64,000 bases of DNA from Lysinibacillus_B sp050613145 (GCF_050613145.1 NZ_CP192507.1:62001-126000); one strand, 5' to 3'; counted from the first letter of the stretch, positions 24,899 through 34,477 are shown. Notes: a model not told the origin generated them from the letters alone. Program-made: numbers and translations.

Positions 24899-24951
24899 AA
24901 CTTTATTAAATGACCAGGGACTTTGTATTGTAGGAAGTTTTGATTTAGGTA

Positions 24952-24960
24952 TGTTAAAAT
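24952..24960 (+). promoter_or_regulatory. Extended -10 promoter of pth
   Basis: TGTTAAAAT, extended -10 without a clear -35, about 39 bases before the pth start. Confidence 0.45.
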
Positions 24961-24998
24961 AAGCTACAATTATAAAAATAAAAATGAGGTTTTTAACG

Positions 24999-25562
24999 AT
25001 GAAGTTAATTATCGGTTTAGGTAATCCGGGTAAGCCATATGAGCATACGCGCCATAATATAGGATTTGATGTCATTGATGCATTAGCAGATCAATGGGGT
25101 GCCCCATTAAATCAAACAAAATTTAATGGCATGTATGCGAGTATACATCGCCCTGAAGGAAAAGTAATGCTTTTAAAGCCCCTTACGTATATGAATTTAT
25201 CAGGTGAATGTGTTCGTCCGATGATGGATTATTTTGATATTGATGTAGAAGATATTATTGTGATTTATGACGATTTAGATTTAGAAACGGGCAAGCTACG
25301 CCTTCGTACAAAAGGAAGTGCAGGAGGTCATAATGGTATTAAATCATTAATCCAACACCTAGGTACACAGGAATTCAATCGCATCCGCGTTGGCGTAAGC
25401 CGCCCACCAGCAGGTATGAAAGTAGCAGACTATGTGTTATCGAAGTTTTCAAAAGAAGATGAGCCGATTGTTCAAGATGCGATAAAAAAATCTTGTGAAG
25501 CAGTTGAAACATCGCTATCTAAAACGTTTTTAGATGTCATGAACATATTTAATGGCGCATAA
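24999..25562 (+). CDS. pth: Peptidyl-tRNA hydrolase
   Basis: Recycles peptidyl-tRNA that falls off ribosomes; called spoVC in Bacillus subtilis. The product has 187 residues with IIGLGNPGKPYEHTRHNIGFDV (Asn and catalytic His in the first motif), LLKPLTYMNLSG and GSAGGHNGIKSLI. ATG 24999 has GAGGT 8 bases upstream; a start at 24984 would overlap that site. It is followed after 55 bases by fin. Confidence 0.97.
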   Translation: MKLIIGLGNPGKPYEHTRHNIGFDVIDALADQWGAPLNQTKFNGMYASIHRPEGKVMLLKPLTYMNLSGECVRPMMDYFDIDVEDIIVIYDDLDLETGKLRLRTKGSAGGHNGIKSLIQHLGTQEFNRIRVGVSRPPAGMKVADYVLSKFSKEDEPIVQDAIKKSCEAVETSLSKTFLDVMNIFNGA

Positions 25563-25583
25563 AAAAATACATGAACGTCTATA

Positions 25584-25607
25584 CTTTGAATACAAAAGTA
25601 TTCAAAG
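25584..25607 (+). promoter_or_regulatory. Palindrome abutting the fin ribosome binding site
   Basis: CTTTGAATAC / GTATTCAAAG, a perfect 10-bp stem with an AAAA loop. Its last G is the first base of GGAGGG, the fin Shine-Dalgarno. It could be an operator or an RNA hairpin limiting translation. Confidence 0.55.
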
Positions 25608-25617
25608 GAGGGCGCAT

Positions 25618-25845
25618 ATGCCAGTTCGTTATCGTTGCAGGCACTGTGAAACAGAAATGGGAACGCTACCGTTTGATGCAGAGGAGACAATCCGTAAGTT
25701 GCATCAATTTGAAGTAGGAGAAGTAGATGACTATATTGAAAAGAATGAACGTGGAGAGACTGTTGTTCATTCGATTTGTGAGCATTGTGAAGATTCGCTT
25801 CGTCAATTTCCCGATTATTATGCGCTAAAAAATTGGTTACAATAA
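25618..25845 (+). CDS. fin: Anti-sigma-F factor Fin
   Basis: Formerly YabK. In the Bacillus forespore, Fin binds RNA polymerase and lowers SigF activity to allow the switch to SigG. The 75-residue product has two CxxC pairs that would bind zinc: CRHC near residue 8 and CEHC near residue 54, as in Fin. ATG 25618 follows AAAGGAGGG. A frame open from 25552 is unsupported. It is followed by a terminator before mfd. Confidence 0.9.
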   Translation: MPVRYRCRHCETEMGTLPFDAEETIRKLHQFEVGEVDDYIEKNERGETVVHSICEHCEDSLRQFPDYYALKNWLQ

Positions 25846-25878
25846 TTTTGACAGTTTTCAACACGAAATAGCGGTTTT

Positions 25879-25926
25879 GCTTTGGCACACAAACTCTTAA
25901 GAGATTCAGTGCGCCAAGGCTTTTTC
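25879..25926 (+). terminator. Terminator after fin
   Basis: GCTTTGGCACAC / GTGCGCCAAGGC with an internal CTCTTAAGAG hairpin in the loop, followed by TTTTT. Confidence 0.8.
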
Positions 25927-25967
25927 CGTTTTTATATTACAGGAGATAAGCGGAAAGGAGTTTTTCA

Positions 25968-28900
25968 ATGGAAGTTTTTCATCAACTATTCTTGCAAGAT
26001 AAACATATAAAATCGTTATTGGACCAAATTAAAAAGGGCGAAGCAGACCAGCAATTAGTAACGGGGTTAACGGGTGGTGCGAGGCCAGCGTTTCTGCAAG
26101 CGCTGTTTAAGGAAATGGGAAAACCGATTTATGTGCTATCACCTAATTTATTGCAAGCACAGAAGTTAGTAGATGATTTAGTTTCGTTACTTGGGGAGGA
26201 ATCTGTGTTTTATTATCCCGCTGATGAATTTATTGCGGCGGATATGACGATTGCTTCTCCTGAGTTACGTGCGCAACGTATTGCGACATTAGACCACCTT
26301 GCAAAAGGGACGATAGGGATTTACGTGTTACCAATTGCAGGTGTACGTAAATACATGACACCGCCTAGTAGCTGGCGTACACATTTTTTACAGGCATCGA
26401 TCGGCGAAGATATTGACATGGATAACTGGCTGACACAACTAGTAGCAATGGGTTATACACGGAATAGCATGGTAACAGCACCAGGAGAGTTTGCGGCGCG
26501 TGGAGGCATTGTCGATATTTATCCACCCTATTTAGAGGCACCGATCCGTATGGAGCTGTTTGATACAGAAATCGATTCGATTCGTTCATTTGATGCTGAT
26601 ACACAGCGTTCCATCGAAAAGTTGGATTCCGTACGCATTTTACCGGCAACAGAGGTTTTATTATCTGGGGAAGAACGAGTAAATGTAGCAGAGCGTTTAG
26701 AAGGAGCGCTTGCCAATAGTTTAAAAAAGGTCAAGAAACCCGAGCTGCAAGAGCTGCTTATGCACAATATTCAACATGATATTGCGCTGTTAAAAGAGGG
26801 GAATTTGCCAACGCATGTAAATAAATACGGTTCGCTTTTATTTGAGGAAAAGACGTTTTTAGGTGATTACTTTGCCCGTGACGGAATTGTATTATTTGAT
26901 GAATTAGGACGCATTCAAGAAGTAATGGATGCGTGGGAGCGCGAAGAAAGTGAATGGTTCTTATCCCTCATTGAAGAAGGGAAAATACTACACGATGTGA
27001 AACCTTCTTTTGCCTTTAAAGAAATTTTAGCGATGATTCGTCAACAAAAAATTCATCTCGCTTTATTTGCACGGACGTTTGCAGGGATACGCTTTTCAAA
27101 AACATCGAATTTTTCATGTAAACCGATGCAACAGTTCCACGGGCAAATTGCATTATTGCAAAATGAAGTAGAACGTTGGAAGTTAGAGAAATTTACGGTG
27201 TTATTTGTCGCAAACGGACAGGAACGTCTTGAGAAAATGCAAAGTATGCTCGAGGAATATCACATTGATGCACAAATTGCTATGCCAAGTGGGGCAGGTA
27301 TTTATCTAGTAGATGCGGTCTTATCAGCTGGTTTTGAACTACCGCTCCAAAAAATGGCTGTTGTAACAGACGATGAGCTATTTAAACAGCAGGCAAAGAA
27401 AAAGGCACGCCCACAAAAGATGACGAATGCAGAGCGGATTAAATCCTATACGGAAATTAAGCCTGGAGACTATGTTGTCCATGTCCATCATGGGATTGGG
27501 AAATATATTGGCATTGAAACATTAGAAGTTGGTGGTACACATAAAGATTACTTACATATTCGCTACCGAGCGGATGATAAATTATATGTGCCAGTCGACC
27601 AAATCGATTTAATTCAAAAATATGTCGCTTCGGAGGAGAAAGAGCCGAAACTGCATAAATTAGGCGGAACAGAATGGAAAAAAGCGAAAGCGAAAGTATC
27701 TTCAGCTGTTCAAGATATTGCAGATGATTTAATCAAACTGTATGCGAAAAGGGAAGCGGAAAAGGGCTTTGCTTTCACGCCTGATTCAGATGAAGTACGT
27801 TCATTTGAAAGTGCTTTTCCGTATGAAGAAACAGAGGACCAGTTACGCACGATTATCGAAGTAAAACGTGATATGGAGCGCGAACGCCCGATGGACCGTC
27901 TTGTATGTGGAGATGTAGGATATGGTAAAACAGAAGTGGCCATTCGTGCGGCCTTTAAAGCGATTCAGGATGGCAAGCAAGTAGCGTTTTTAGTACCAAC
28001 GACTATTTTAGCGCAACAGCATTTTGAAACAATTCAAACGCGTTTTGAGGAGTATGCGATGAATGTTGGTTTGCTTAGTCGATTCCGCACGCGGAAGCAA
28101 CAGTTAGAAACCATTAAAGGTCTACGAGAAGGAACGGTTGATCTGGTCATTGGTACGCATCGTCTGTTATCAAAGGACGTGCAGTATCATGAACTTGGTT
28201 TATTAATCGTGGATGAAGAGCAACGTTTCGGTGTAACGCACAAGGAAAAGATTAAGCAATTAAAAACAAATGTCGATGTATTAACGTTAACAGCGACACC
28301 GATTCCACGTACATTGCATATGTCGATGGTAGGTGTACGTGATCTATCGGTCATTGAAACACCACCACAAAACCGATTCCCTGTACAGACATATGTCATG
28401 GAGCATAGCGGGGCATTAGTGCGTGAAGCCATTGAACGGGAGATGGCACGCGGTGGACAAACGTTTTATTTATATAATCGTGTGGAAGATATGGCACGTC
28501 GTGTAGAGGAAATTCAAGCGCTTGTACCAGAGGCCCGCGTTGGCTTTGCGCATGGTCGTATGACAGAATCCGAATTAGAGTCTGTGATTCTATCTTTTTT
28601 AGATGGTGACTATGACGTATTAGTGACAACAACGATTATCGAAACGGGTGTGGATATTCCCAATGTGAATACACTCATTGTACATGACGCGGATCGTATG
28701 GGCTTATCACAGCTGTATCAACTGCGTGGACGTGTTGGACGTTCCAATCGCGTTGCGTATGCGTATTTTATGTATCAGCGTGATAAAGTACTCACAGAAG
28801 TGGCAGAACAGCGTTTACAGGCGATTAAAGAGTTTACAGAGCTCGGTTCGGGCTTTAAAATTGCGATGCGCGATTTATCCATACGAGGTGCAGGAAATTT

Positions 28901-29483
28901 ACTCGGTGCACAGCAACACGGCTTTATCGACTCTGTCGGCTTTGATTTATACTCACAAATGCTTGAAGAAGCGATTGAGGAGCGTCGAAGCGGTGTGAAA
29001 AAAGAAGAGAAACCAGAAGTCGAAATTTTACTGCATATGGATGCGTATATTCCAGATGCATATATTCCAGACGGTTATCAAAAAATTCAAATGTACAAGC
29101 GTATTAAAGCGATGGAACGTGAAGAAGACTATTTTGAAGTGATCGAAGAGTTGCAAGACCGTTTCGGTGATTTGCCAGTCGAAACAGAGCGTTTAATGAG
29201 AATTGCACGGATAAAGGTATGGGCGCTTGAAGCAGGGATAACAGCCATTAAAGAAAAGCAAGGTATTATGACGATTAGCTTATCCGAAGAAGGGACGGCT
29301 CGTGTCGACGGGGCAAAAGTTGTAACAGAATCCATGCAGTTTGAACGTGCAGTCGGCTTTGTTATGGAGGGTACAAAATTAAATTTAACAATCGATATGA
29401 AGCGATGCGGCAACTTCTTACCATTTGATATTTTAGAGAAAATGGTGAAAATGGTGTTAGAGGCAAAAAAGCGAGTGGCATAA
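25968..29483 (+). CDS. mfd: Transcription-repair coupling factor Mfd
   Basis: DNA translocase that removes RNA polymerase stalled at lesions and recruits UvrA. 1171 residues in the usual order: UvrB-homology module (~1-350), RNA polymerase-interacting domain (GDYVVHVHHGIGKYIGIETL, ~500), RecG-like helicase with Walker A GDVGYGKTEVA, DEEQRFGV box and TATPIPRTLHMS, then the TRCF C-terminal UvrA-binding domain (~1010-1171). ATG 25968 has AAAGGAG upstream. Confidence 0.97.
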   Translation: MEVFHQLFLQDKHIKSLLDQIKKGEADQQLVTGLTGGARPAFLQALFKEMGKPIYVLSPNLLQAQKLVDDLVSLLGEESVFYYPADEFIAADMTIASPELRAQRIATLDHLAKGTIGIYVLPIAGVRKYMTPPSSWRTHFLQASIGEDIDMDNWLTQLVAMGYTRNSMVTAPGEFAARGGIVDIYPPYLEAPIRMELFDTEIDSIRSFDADTQRSIEKLDSVRILPATEVLLSGEERVNVAERLEGALANSLKKVKKPELQELLMHNIQHDIALLKEGNLPTHVNKYGSLLFEEKTFLGDYFARDGIVLFDELGRIQEVMDAWEREESEWFLSLIEEGKILHDVKPSFAFKEILAMIRQQKIHLALFARTFAGIRFSKTSNFSCKPMQQFHGQIALLQNEVERWKLEKFTVLFVANGQERLEKMQSMLEEYHIDAQIAMPSGAGIYLVDAVLSAGFELPLQKMAVVTDDELFKQQAKKKARPQKMTNAERIKSYTEIKPGDYVVHVHHGIGKYIGIETLEVGGTHKDYLHIRYRADDKLYVPVDQIDLIQKYVASEEKEPKLHKLGGTEWKKAKAKVSSAVQDIADDLIKLYAKREAEKGFAFTPDSDEVRSFESAFPYEETEDQLRTIIEVKRDMERERPMDRLVCGDVGYGKTEVAIRAAFKAIQDGKQVAFLVPTTILAQQHFETIQTRFEEYAMNVGLLSRFRTRKQQLETIKGLREGTVDLVIGTHRLLSKDVQYHELGLLIVDEEQRFGVTHKEKIKQLKTNVDVLTLTATPIPRTLHMSMVGVRDLSVIETPPQNRFPVQTYVMEHSGALVREAIEREMARGGQTFYLYNRVEDMARRVEEIQALVPEARVGFAHGRMTESELESVILSFLDGDYDVLVTTTIIETGVDIPNVNTLIVHDADRMGLSQLYQLRGRVGRSNRVAYAYFMYQRDKVLTEVAEQRLQAIKEFTELGSGFKIAMRDLSIRGAGNLLGAQQHGFIDSVGFDLYSQMLEEAIEERRSGVKKEEKPEVEILLHMDAYIPDAYIPDGYQKIQMYKRIKAMEREEDYFEVIEELQDRFGDLPVETERLMRIARIKVWALEAGITAIKEKQGIMTISLSEEGTARVDGAKVVTESMQFERAVGFVMEGTKLNLTIDMKRCGNFLPFDILEKMVKMVLEAKKRVA

Positions 29484-29511
29484 AGATGGTTATAGTACGA
29501 TAAATATTAGA

Positions 29512-29542
29512 AAAAAGCGGGTATGAATTTACCCGCTTTTAT
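29512..29542. terminator. Bidirectional terminator after mfd
   Basis: AAAAAGCGGGTA / TACCCGCTTTT with a short loop; it serves mfd and the convergent small gene. Confidence 0.85.
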
Positions 29543-29872
29543 TTATTGATGAAATTGTACATATAATTTGTGGGCAGCACTATAATGGATACCATTCATA
29601 TAATTTAAACGCTGTAATAACTCTTCTTGTTTAGCATATTGCTCGCGTTTTTCAAGAAACATTTTTTCTTTAGTAGAAGAAGTTGTTAACATATCACGTT
29701 GACCATTTACTTTTTCGAGATATCTTGTAAAAATACCGTTTTCAACCTCTGTTATGACTTGTGGGCGATTTTTTATGGCAGTCGGATTGTAATAATAGGT
29801 TAAATGTTCACCAGCATAGTATTGAGTTTTTCTATAGGCATCAGGTGTTGATGTAACACGCTCTACTTTCAT
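29543..29872 (-). CDS. Hypothetical protein, 109 aa
   Basis: Not recognised. The product (start MKVERVTSTPDAYRKTQYY) is polar, Tyr- and Lys-rich, with no membrane segment, signal or cysteine. A central stretch (STKEKMFLEKREQYAKQEELLQRL) in two halves looks like a short coiled-coil helix. ATG 29872 has AGAGAGGTG upstream. It lies between mfd and spoVT, convergent with mfd, whose terminator it shares. The good ribosome binding site and clean frame support a real gene; function unknown. Confidence 0.7.
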   Translation of the reverse strand: MKVERVTSTPDAYRKTQYYAGEHLTYYYNPTAIKNRPQVITEVENGIFTRYLEKVNGQRDMLTTSSTKEKMFLEKREQYAKQEELLQRLNYMNGIHYSAAHKLYVQFHQ

Positions 29873-30009
29873 ATTTTTCACCTCTCTATATACCATTTTA
29901 TTTGGATATAAATGGTGTTAATGACACTAAAATTATAATTTTTTTTAAAAAAAGATGAATAATTATTATAAACAAGGTCTAAATACCTAATTATAGATAC
30001 GTTTTTTTT

Positions 30010-30039
30010 GCATAGTTTTCTTTTCACTAAACCATACTA
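30010..30039 (+). promoter_or_regulatory. SigG-type promoter of spoVT
   Basis: GCATA (30010-30014), 18 bases, CATACTA (30033-30039), the same two boxes as before sspF. spoVT is SigG-dependent in Bacillus subtilis. Confidence 0.8.
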
Positions 30040-30079
30040 ATTGGGAACAGAGCGAAATTTGTGGAAAGTGAGGTAGCAT

Positions 30080-30616
30080 ATGAAAGCAACAGGTATTGTA
30101 CGTAGAATTGATGATTTAGGGCGCGTGGTTATACCAAAAGAAATTCGCCGTACGATGAGAATTCGTGAGGGGGATCCTCTAGAAATTTTCACGGATCGTG
30201 AAGGCGAGGTTATTTTAAAAAAGTATTCTCCAATAAATGATTTAAGCGAATTTGCTACAGAATATGTGGAATCGCTCTATGAAGCACTAGGCTTACCCGT
30301 ATTTTTAAGTGACCGAGATGAAATGATTGCGATTGCGGGTGTTACGAAAAAAACATATAGCCATCGTCGTTTATCGACCTTTGCCGAAGATGCGATGAAG
30401 GAACGACGCCCAGTTATACATCAGCAGGAAACGGTGCTTGAACTTGTGCCAGGGCAATTTGAGGAAGTAAAATCGTATTGCATTGCACCCATCGTTGCAA
30501 ATGGTGATATTATTGGTGCCATTTATGTCATTTCAAAAGACGGGCTGATCGGCGCTGTTGAACAAAAAAGTGCTGAAATTGGTGCGCTCTTCTTAGCAAA
30601 GCAAATGGAAAACTAA
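30080..30616 (+). CDS. spoVT: Stage V sporulation regulator SpoVT
   Basis: Forespore transcription factor that tunes SigG-dependent genes. Residues 1-50 are an AbrB/MazE-type swapped-hairpin DNA-binding domain (GIVRRIDDLGRVVIPKEIRR). Residues 55-178 form a GAF-like domain. 178 residues, the family length. ATG 30080 has GTGAGGT upstream. Monocistronic between a SigG promoter and a terminator. Confidence 0.96.
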   Translation: MKATGIVRRIDDLGRVVIPKEIRRTMRIREGDPLEIFTDREGEVILKKYSPINDLSEFATEYVESLYEALGLPVFLSDRDEMIAIAGVTKKTYSHRRLSTFAEDAMKERRPVIHQQETVLELVPGQFEEVKSYCIAPIVANGDIIGAIYVISKDGLIGAVEQKSAEIGALFLAKQMEN

Positions 30617-30628
30617 ATTTTTGATAAG

Positions 30629-30658
30629 ACGTCCTTCATGACGAGGGCGTTTTTTTTA
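30629..30658 (+). terminator. Terminator after spoVT
   Basis: ACGTCCT / AGGGCGT with an 8-base loop and T8. Confidence 0.75.
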
Positions 30659-30712
30659 TGCGTATTATTCATGGTATACTTGTAACATTGTATAGATGAG
30701 GATGGGTCTTAT

Positions 30713-32302
30713 ATGTCATCGCAATTTAGTATGAAAAGTTATATGAAAGGCGCACTTCTCTTAACGGTTGCCGCTCTTATTGTCAAAGTATTAAGTGCTG
30801 TTTACCGTGTGCCTTTTCAAAATTTAGTGGGTGATCAAGGGTTTTATGTGTACCAGCAAGTGTATCCGTTTATAGCATTCTTTGTTGTCTGGACTTCAGG
30901 TGGGGTTGCTGTCGCTATTTCAAAGCTACTCGCTGATACAAATGATGAACAAATAAAGCATGGTATTACGAAAACGGTATTTCAATACTTAACGGTACTA
31001 TCACTGCTCTTTTTTGCTTTATTATTTTTCGGTGCACATTTGCTGTCATCTTGGATGGGTGATCCGTTACTTGCACCACTATTACAAACCGGCGCATTCG
31101 TTACACTTTGTATGCCAGCACTTGCGGTGATGAAGGGTACATTTCAGTCGCGTGCCATGATGGAACCTGTTGCCTATGCGCAAGTGTTTGAGCAGACAGT
31201 ACGTGTTGTCATGATTTTAATCGGCACGATAGTTGTCGTATCGCTGCTCTCTCAATCCGTATATGCCGCTGGAAATATGGCAGTGCTAGGTACCGTGATT
31301 GGTGAATTAGCAGGTGTCATTTTATTATTTGTTTATATGAAGAAGAAGGCGCTTTTATCCAAAGAAACGGTTGCTATTTCGAAGTGGCCGATTATAAAAG
31401 AAGTAACTATTTTTAGTATAAGTGTGAGTATGAGTAGCCTATTATTACTTACGTATCAACTTGTGGATTCTTTTACTGTATTCTCAATGTTAGTAGAGTC
31501 CGGGCTGGAAACGCTTGATGCAATGGCAATCAAGGGGATTTATGATCGTGGTCAACCACTTGTACAACTCGGTGTCGTGATCGCTTCTTCATTTTCGCTC
31601 GCCATTGTACCACTTGTGACCTATAAATCTAAGCAGGGTACCCGTGGTGAAGTACCGTATATTCAATTAACCTATCGTGCATCGTTAGTATTCGGCATAG
31701 CGGCAGCGCTAGGGCTTATACTGGTGATGCCCTATGCGAACGCATTACTGTTTAAAACAGATGCTCTTTCATCGGTACTTATGTTATATGTATTACAAAT
31801 TGTATCATTATCGATCATTTTAACGTTTACAGCCATTTTACAAGGGTATGGTAAATTAAAGATTCCTTTTTACTGTTTACTTGGCGCCCTTTCATTAAAA
31901 ATCGGTGGTAATATGTTGTTGATTCCACTAATAGGGATTGCAGGGGCAGCCATTGCGAGTAATATCGGATTATTCACTTGCGCTATGCTTCTCGTATATT
32001 ATTTTAAAAAAGTAAATAGGGTCATATTGGCAACAGGTAGCTTTTATAAAAAGTTATTGATAGCGAGTATCAGTATGACAGTTGTCGTAGCGCTAGCTGT
32101 TGTACTATTAAATCATATAATAAGCTTTACATCTGTCCGTATGGCAGCGCTTGTCTATAGTGCCGTCTTAATTTCACTTGGCGCATTTACATTTATAACA
32201 GCGGTGGCTAAGCTACAAATTTTAAGTGTACGGGAATGGTTTATTATTCCTTTCGGAAGAAGAATGTCCACATATCAATTATGGTTAAATAAAAAGAAGT
32301 AG
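30713..32302 (+). CDS. yabM: YabM-like MOP-superfamily flippase
   Basis: Polytopic inner-membrane protein of the polysaccharide-transporter/SpoVB/MurJ (MOP) group, predicted to flip lipid-linked saccharides. The 529-residue product has about 14 hydrophobic segments and the family start FSMKSYMKGALLLTVAALIVKVL followed by YRVPFQNLVGDQGFYVYQQ (each cut short here). The exact substrate is unknown; in Bacillus the main lipid II flippase MurJ is a different paralogue. ATG 30713 has GAGGATGGG upstream. It lies 10 bases before mazG and probably shares its transcript. Confidence 0.88.
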   Translation: MSSQFSMKSYMKGALLLTVAALIVKVLSAVYRVPFQNLVGDQGFYVYQQVYPFIAFFVVWTSGGVAVAISKLLADTNDEQIKHGITKTVFQYLTVLSLLFFALLFFGAHLLSSWMGDPLLAPLLQTGAFVTLCMPALAVMKGTFQSRAMMEPVAYAQVFEQTVRVVMILIGTIVVVSLLSQSVYAAGNMAVLGTVIGELAGVILLFVYMKKKALLSKETVAISKWPIIKEVTIFSISVSMSSLLLLTYQLVDSFTVFSMLVESGLETLDAMAIKGIYDRGQPLVQLGVVIASSFSLAIVPLVTYKSKQGTRGEVPYIQLTYRASLVFGIAAALGLILVMPYANALLFKTDALSSVLMLYVLQIVSLSIILTFTAILQGYGKLKIPFYCLLGALSLKIGGNMLLIPLIGIAGAAIASNIGLFTCAMLLVYYFKKVNRVILATGSFYKKLLIASISMTVVVALAVVLLNHIISFTSVRMAALVYSAVLISLGAFTFITAVAKLQILSVREWFIIPFGRRMSTYQLWLNKKK

Positions 32303-32312
32303 GTGTTTACAC

Positions 32313-33776
32313 ATGCATCAATTAACAGTGATCGGCCTAGGTGCGGCAGATTTTAATCAGCTGCAAATGGGCGTCTATAAGCAATTAAAACAAGCAGAGA
32401 CATTATACGTTCGTACAGAAGATCATCCTGTACTGAATGATTTAAAAGAAGAAGGCATCAAATTTTCAAGCTTTGACTATGTATATGAGAAGCATGATAC
32501 ATTTGCACCTGTGTATGAGGAAATGGCTTCCCTATTAATCGAAGCAGCAAAGGAAGCCCCTGTGATGTATGCAGTGCCCGGGCATCCGCTTGTAGCAGAG
32601 CAAACCGTGCAGCATTTAATCGAGGCAGAGCGTAACGGGCAAGTAACGCTAAAAATCGAAGGTGGTCAAAGCTTCCTAGACCCCATTTTTGGCGCATTAA
32701 AAATTGATCCAATCGAAGGCTTCCAACTACTAGATGGGACAAGTATGTCAATGCATGCTATTAACATGCGCCAGCACATTTTAATTGCGCAAGTATATGA
32801 CGCATTTAGTGCATCGGAAGTGAAGCTCACATTAATGGAGAAATACCGAGATGATTATCCGGTGACAATCGTGACAGCGGCAGGTTCAGCTCAGGAGAAG
32901 TTAACGACTGTGCCTCTGTACGAGCTTGATCACGTAGCAGAATTAAATAACTTAACAACGGTTTATGTGCCGCCTGTGACATCAGATGAAGAGGCATTAA
33001 GGGATTGGACGACTTTCCGCAAAATTATTGCGACGCTTCGTGGTCCAGAAGGCTGCCCGTGGGATCAAAAGCAAACACATGAATCGTTGAAAAAATATTT
33101 ACTTGAAGAGGCACATGAGTTTTTAGCCGCTGTGGATGCAGAAGATGATGAAGGCATGATTGAAGAGCTTGGCGATGTGTTGCTACAAGTATTCTTACAT
33201 GCACAAATCGGTGAAGATAACGGCTATTTCAATTTGGAGGAAGTACTTGCCTCTATTAGTGAAAAAATGATTCGTCGCCATCCGCATGTATTTGGCGATG
33301 TATCAGTAGAGGATGCAGACCATGTTGTGGCAAATTGGGAAGCAATTAAACGTGCGGAAAAAGGACAGGTAGAAGGGCGTTTACTTGAAGGTAAGTATCG
33401 CGCGGAATCTGCTTTGCAAACGGCTTATAATTATCAAAAAAAGGCGGCAAAAGTAGGATTTGATTGGCCAAATGCGGATGATGCATGGGAAAAATTCATC
33501 GAAGAGATGAAAGAATTCCAAGTTGAAATGAGCGAAGGCTCCCCTGCTACACGCCTAGATGAGTTTGGCGATGTGCTGTTTACATTAGTAAATGTGGCAC
33601 GTTTCTATAAAATCTCACCGGAAGAAGCGATGTTACACGCGAATGAGAAGTTTGCTCGTAGATTTGGTTATATCGAAGAACAAGTAAAGGCGAGCGGGAA
33701 AGACTTTGACGCATTCACATTAGAGGAGTTAGATTGCTTTTGGAATGAGGCAAAGCGTATGGAAAAGGGGGAATAA
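32313..33776 (+). CDS. mazG: YabN: tetrapyrrole methylase-like / MazG fusion
   Basis: 487 residues. The N-terminal ~220 residues resemble SAM-dependent tetrapyrrole methylases (LTVIGLGAADFNQL, AVPGHPLVAEQ). The C-terminal half is a MazG nucleotide pyrophosphohydrolase with two MazG units: LRGPEGCPWDQKQTHESL then EEAHEFLAAVD and EELGDVLLQVFLHA, and a second with DEFGDVLFTLVNVARF. Probably cleans up non-canonical NTPs; the methylase substrate is unknown. It lies between yabM and rqcP, with 3 bases to the latter. Confidence 0.93.
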   Translation: MHQLTVIGLGAADFNQLQMGVYKQLKQAETLYVRTEDHPVLNDLKEEGIKFSSFDYVYEKHDTFAPVYEEMASLLIEAAKEAPVMYAVPGHPLVAEQTVQHLIEAERNGQVTLKIEGGQSFLDPIFGALKIDPIEGFQLLDGTSMSMHAINMRQHILIAQVYDAFSASEVKLTLMEKYRDDYPVTIVTAAGSAQEKLTTVPLYELDHVAELNNLTTVYVPPVTSDEEALRDWTTFRKIIATLRGPEGCPWDQKQTHESLKKYLLEEAHEFLAAVDAEDDEGMIEELGDVLLQVFLHAQIGEDNGYFNLEEVLASISEKMIRRHPHVFGDVSVEDADHVVANWEAIKRAEKGQVEGRLLEGKYRAESALQTAYNYQKKAAKVGFDWPNADDAWEKFIEEMKEFQVEMSEGSPATRLDEFGDVLFTLVNVARFYKISPEEAMLHANEKFARRFGYIEEQVKASGKDFDAFTLEELDCFWNEAKRMEKGE

Positions 33777-33779
33777 AAA

Positions 33780-34070
33780 TTGCGTTTAGATAAGTTTTTA
33801 AAAGTATCACGTTTAATAAAACGACGAACATTAGCAAAGGAAGTAGCTGTGCAAGGGCGCATTACAATTAACGACAAGGTCGCAAAAGCAAGTAGTGCCG
33901 TGAAAGTGGGCGATGAACTAGCTATTCGCTTTGGACAAAAAATTGTCACAGCTCGTGTGGAAGAGATTCGTGAGAATGTTCGTAAAGAAGAAGCAACAAA
34001 GATGTTTACGATTGTAAAAGAGGAAAAACTAGAGAAGATTGAGCCTGAGTTTATTGATGATGAAGAATAA
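33780..34070 (+). CDS. rqcP: RqcP (YabO), S4-domain ribosome quality control protein
   Basis: Helps RqcH add alanine tails to nascent chains on obstructed 50S subunits in Bacillus. The 96-residue product is an S4 RNA-binding domain: RLDKFLKVSRLIKRRTLAKE at the start, then VGDELAIRFG. The start is TTG 33780, 3 bases after the mazG stop, with AAAAGGGGGAA before it, so translation is coupled to mazG. A terminator follows. Confidence 0.93.
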   Translation: MRLDKFLKVSRLIKRRTLAKEVAVQGRITINDKVAKASSAVKVGDELAIRFGQKIVTARVEEIRENVRKEEATKMFTIVKEEKLEKIEPEFIDDEE

Positions 34071-34099
34071 ATGAAATTTAAAATAAAATAGAAAAATGA

Positions 34100-34135
34100 G
34101 AGCATGATAGTAAATTTTACTGTCATGCTTTTTTC
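34100..34135 (+). terminator. Terminator after rqcP
   Basis: AGCATGATAGTAAA / TTTACTGTCATGCT followed by TTTTTT. The right arm overlaps the -35 of the yabP promoter. Confidence 0.85.
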
Positions 34136-34151
34136 TATGTGTGCATACAGT
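34123..34151 (+). promoter_or_regulatory. SigE-type promoter of yabPQ
   Basis: TCATGCT (34123-34129), 14 bases, CATACAGT (34144-34151): the -10 is a full match to CATACAnT and the -35 matches 5 of 7 in kmATATT. yabP and yabQ are mother-cell SigE genes in Bacillus subtilis. Confidence 0.75.
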
Positions 34152-34183
34152 GTAGAAAGTGGACAAGGAAGGGGAGTTAATCT

Positions 34184-34477
34184 ATGCATTCAGAAAGTAC
34201 AAGATATACCATTCCATCAGGAGACCATCTAGTAACGCTTCGCAATCGCAAGCGTATGGATATGACATCTGTAAAGGAAATTGAACGTTTTGACCAAGAG
34301 GAATTTTTTGTTAGAACATCACAGGGGCATTTACTTATTCGTGGTGAAGAGCTACGCATTGTACATTTAGATGTAGACAAGGGGCTGCTTACGTTAGAAG
34401 GTATGGTGAAGACGGTCCAATACGATGAGGAAGAATCCGGACTGTCAAAGAGTTTACTGCATAAATTATTCGGCTAA
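34184..34477 (+). CDS. yabP: Sporulation protein YabP
   Basis: Small mother-cell protein required for normal sporulation in Bacillus subtilis. The 97-residue product has the YabP/YqfC-family beta pattern (HLVTLRNRKRMDMTSVKEIERF, LLIRGEELRIVHLDVDKGLL in parts). ATG 34184 has AAGGAAGGGGAG upstream. It overlaps yabQ by one base (TAATG). Confidence 0.93.
   Translation: MHSESTRYTIPSGDHLVTLRNRKRMDMTSVKEIERFDQEEFFVRTSQGHLLIRGEELRIVHLDVDKGLLTLEGMVKTVQYDEEESGLSKSLLHKLFG

Noticed and set aside
28678..28998. 106-codon frame inside mfd
   Set aside because: Out-of-frame shadow of a well-conserved helicase region, without a ribosome binding site.
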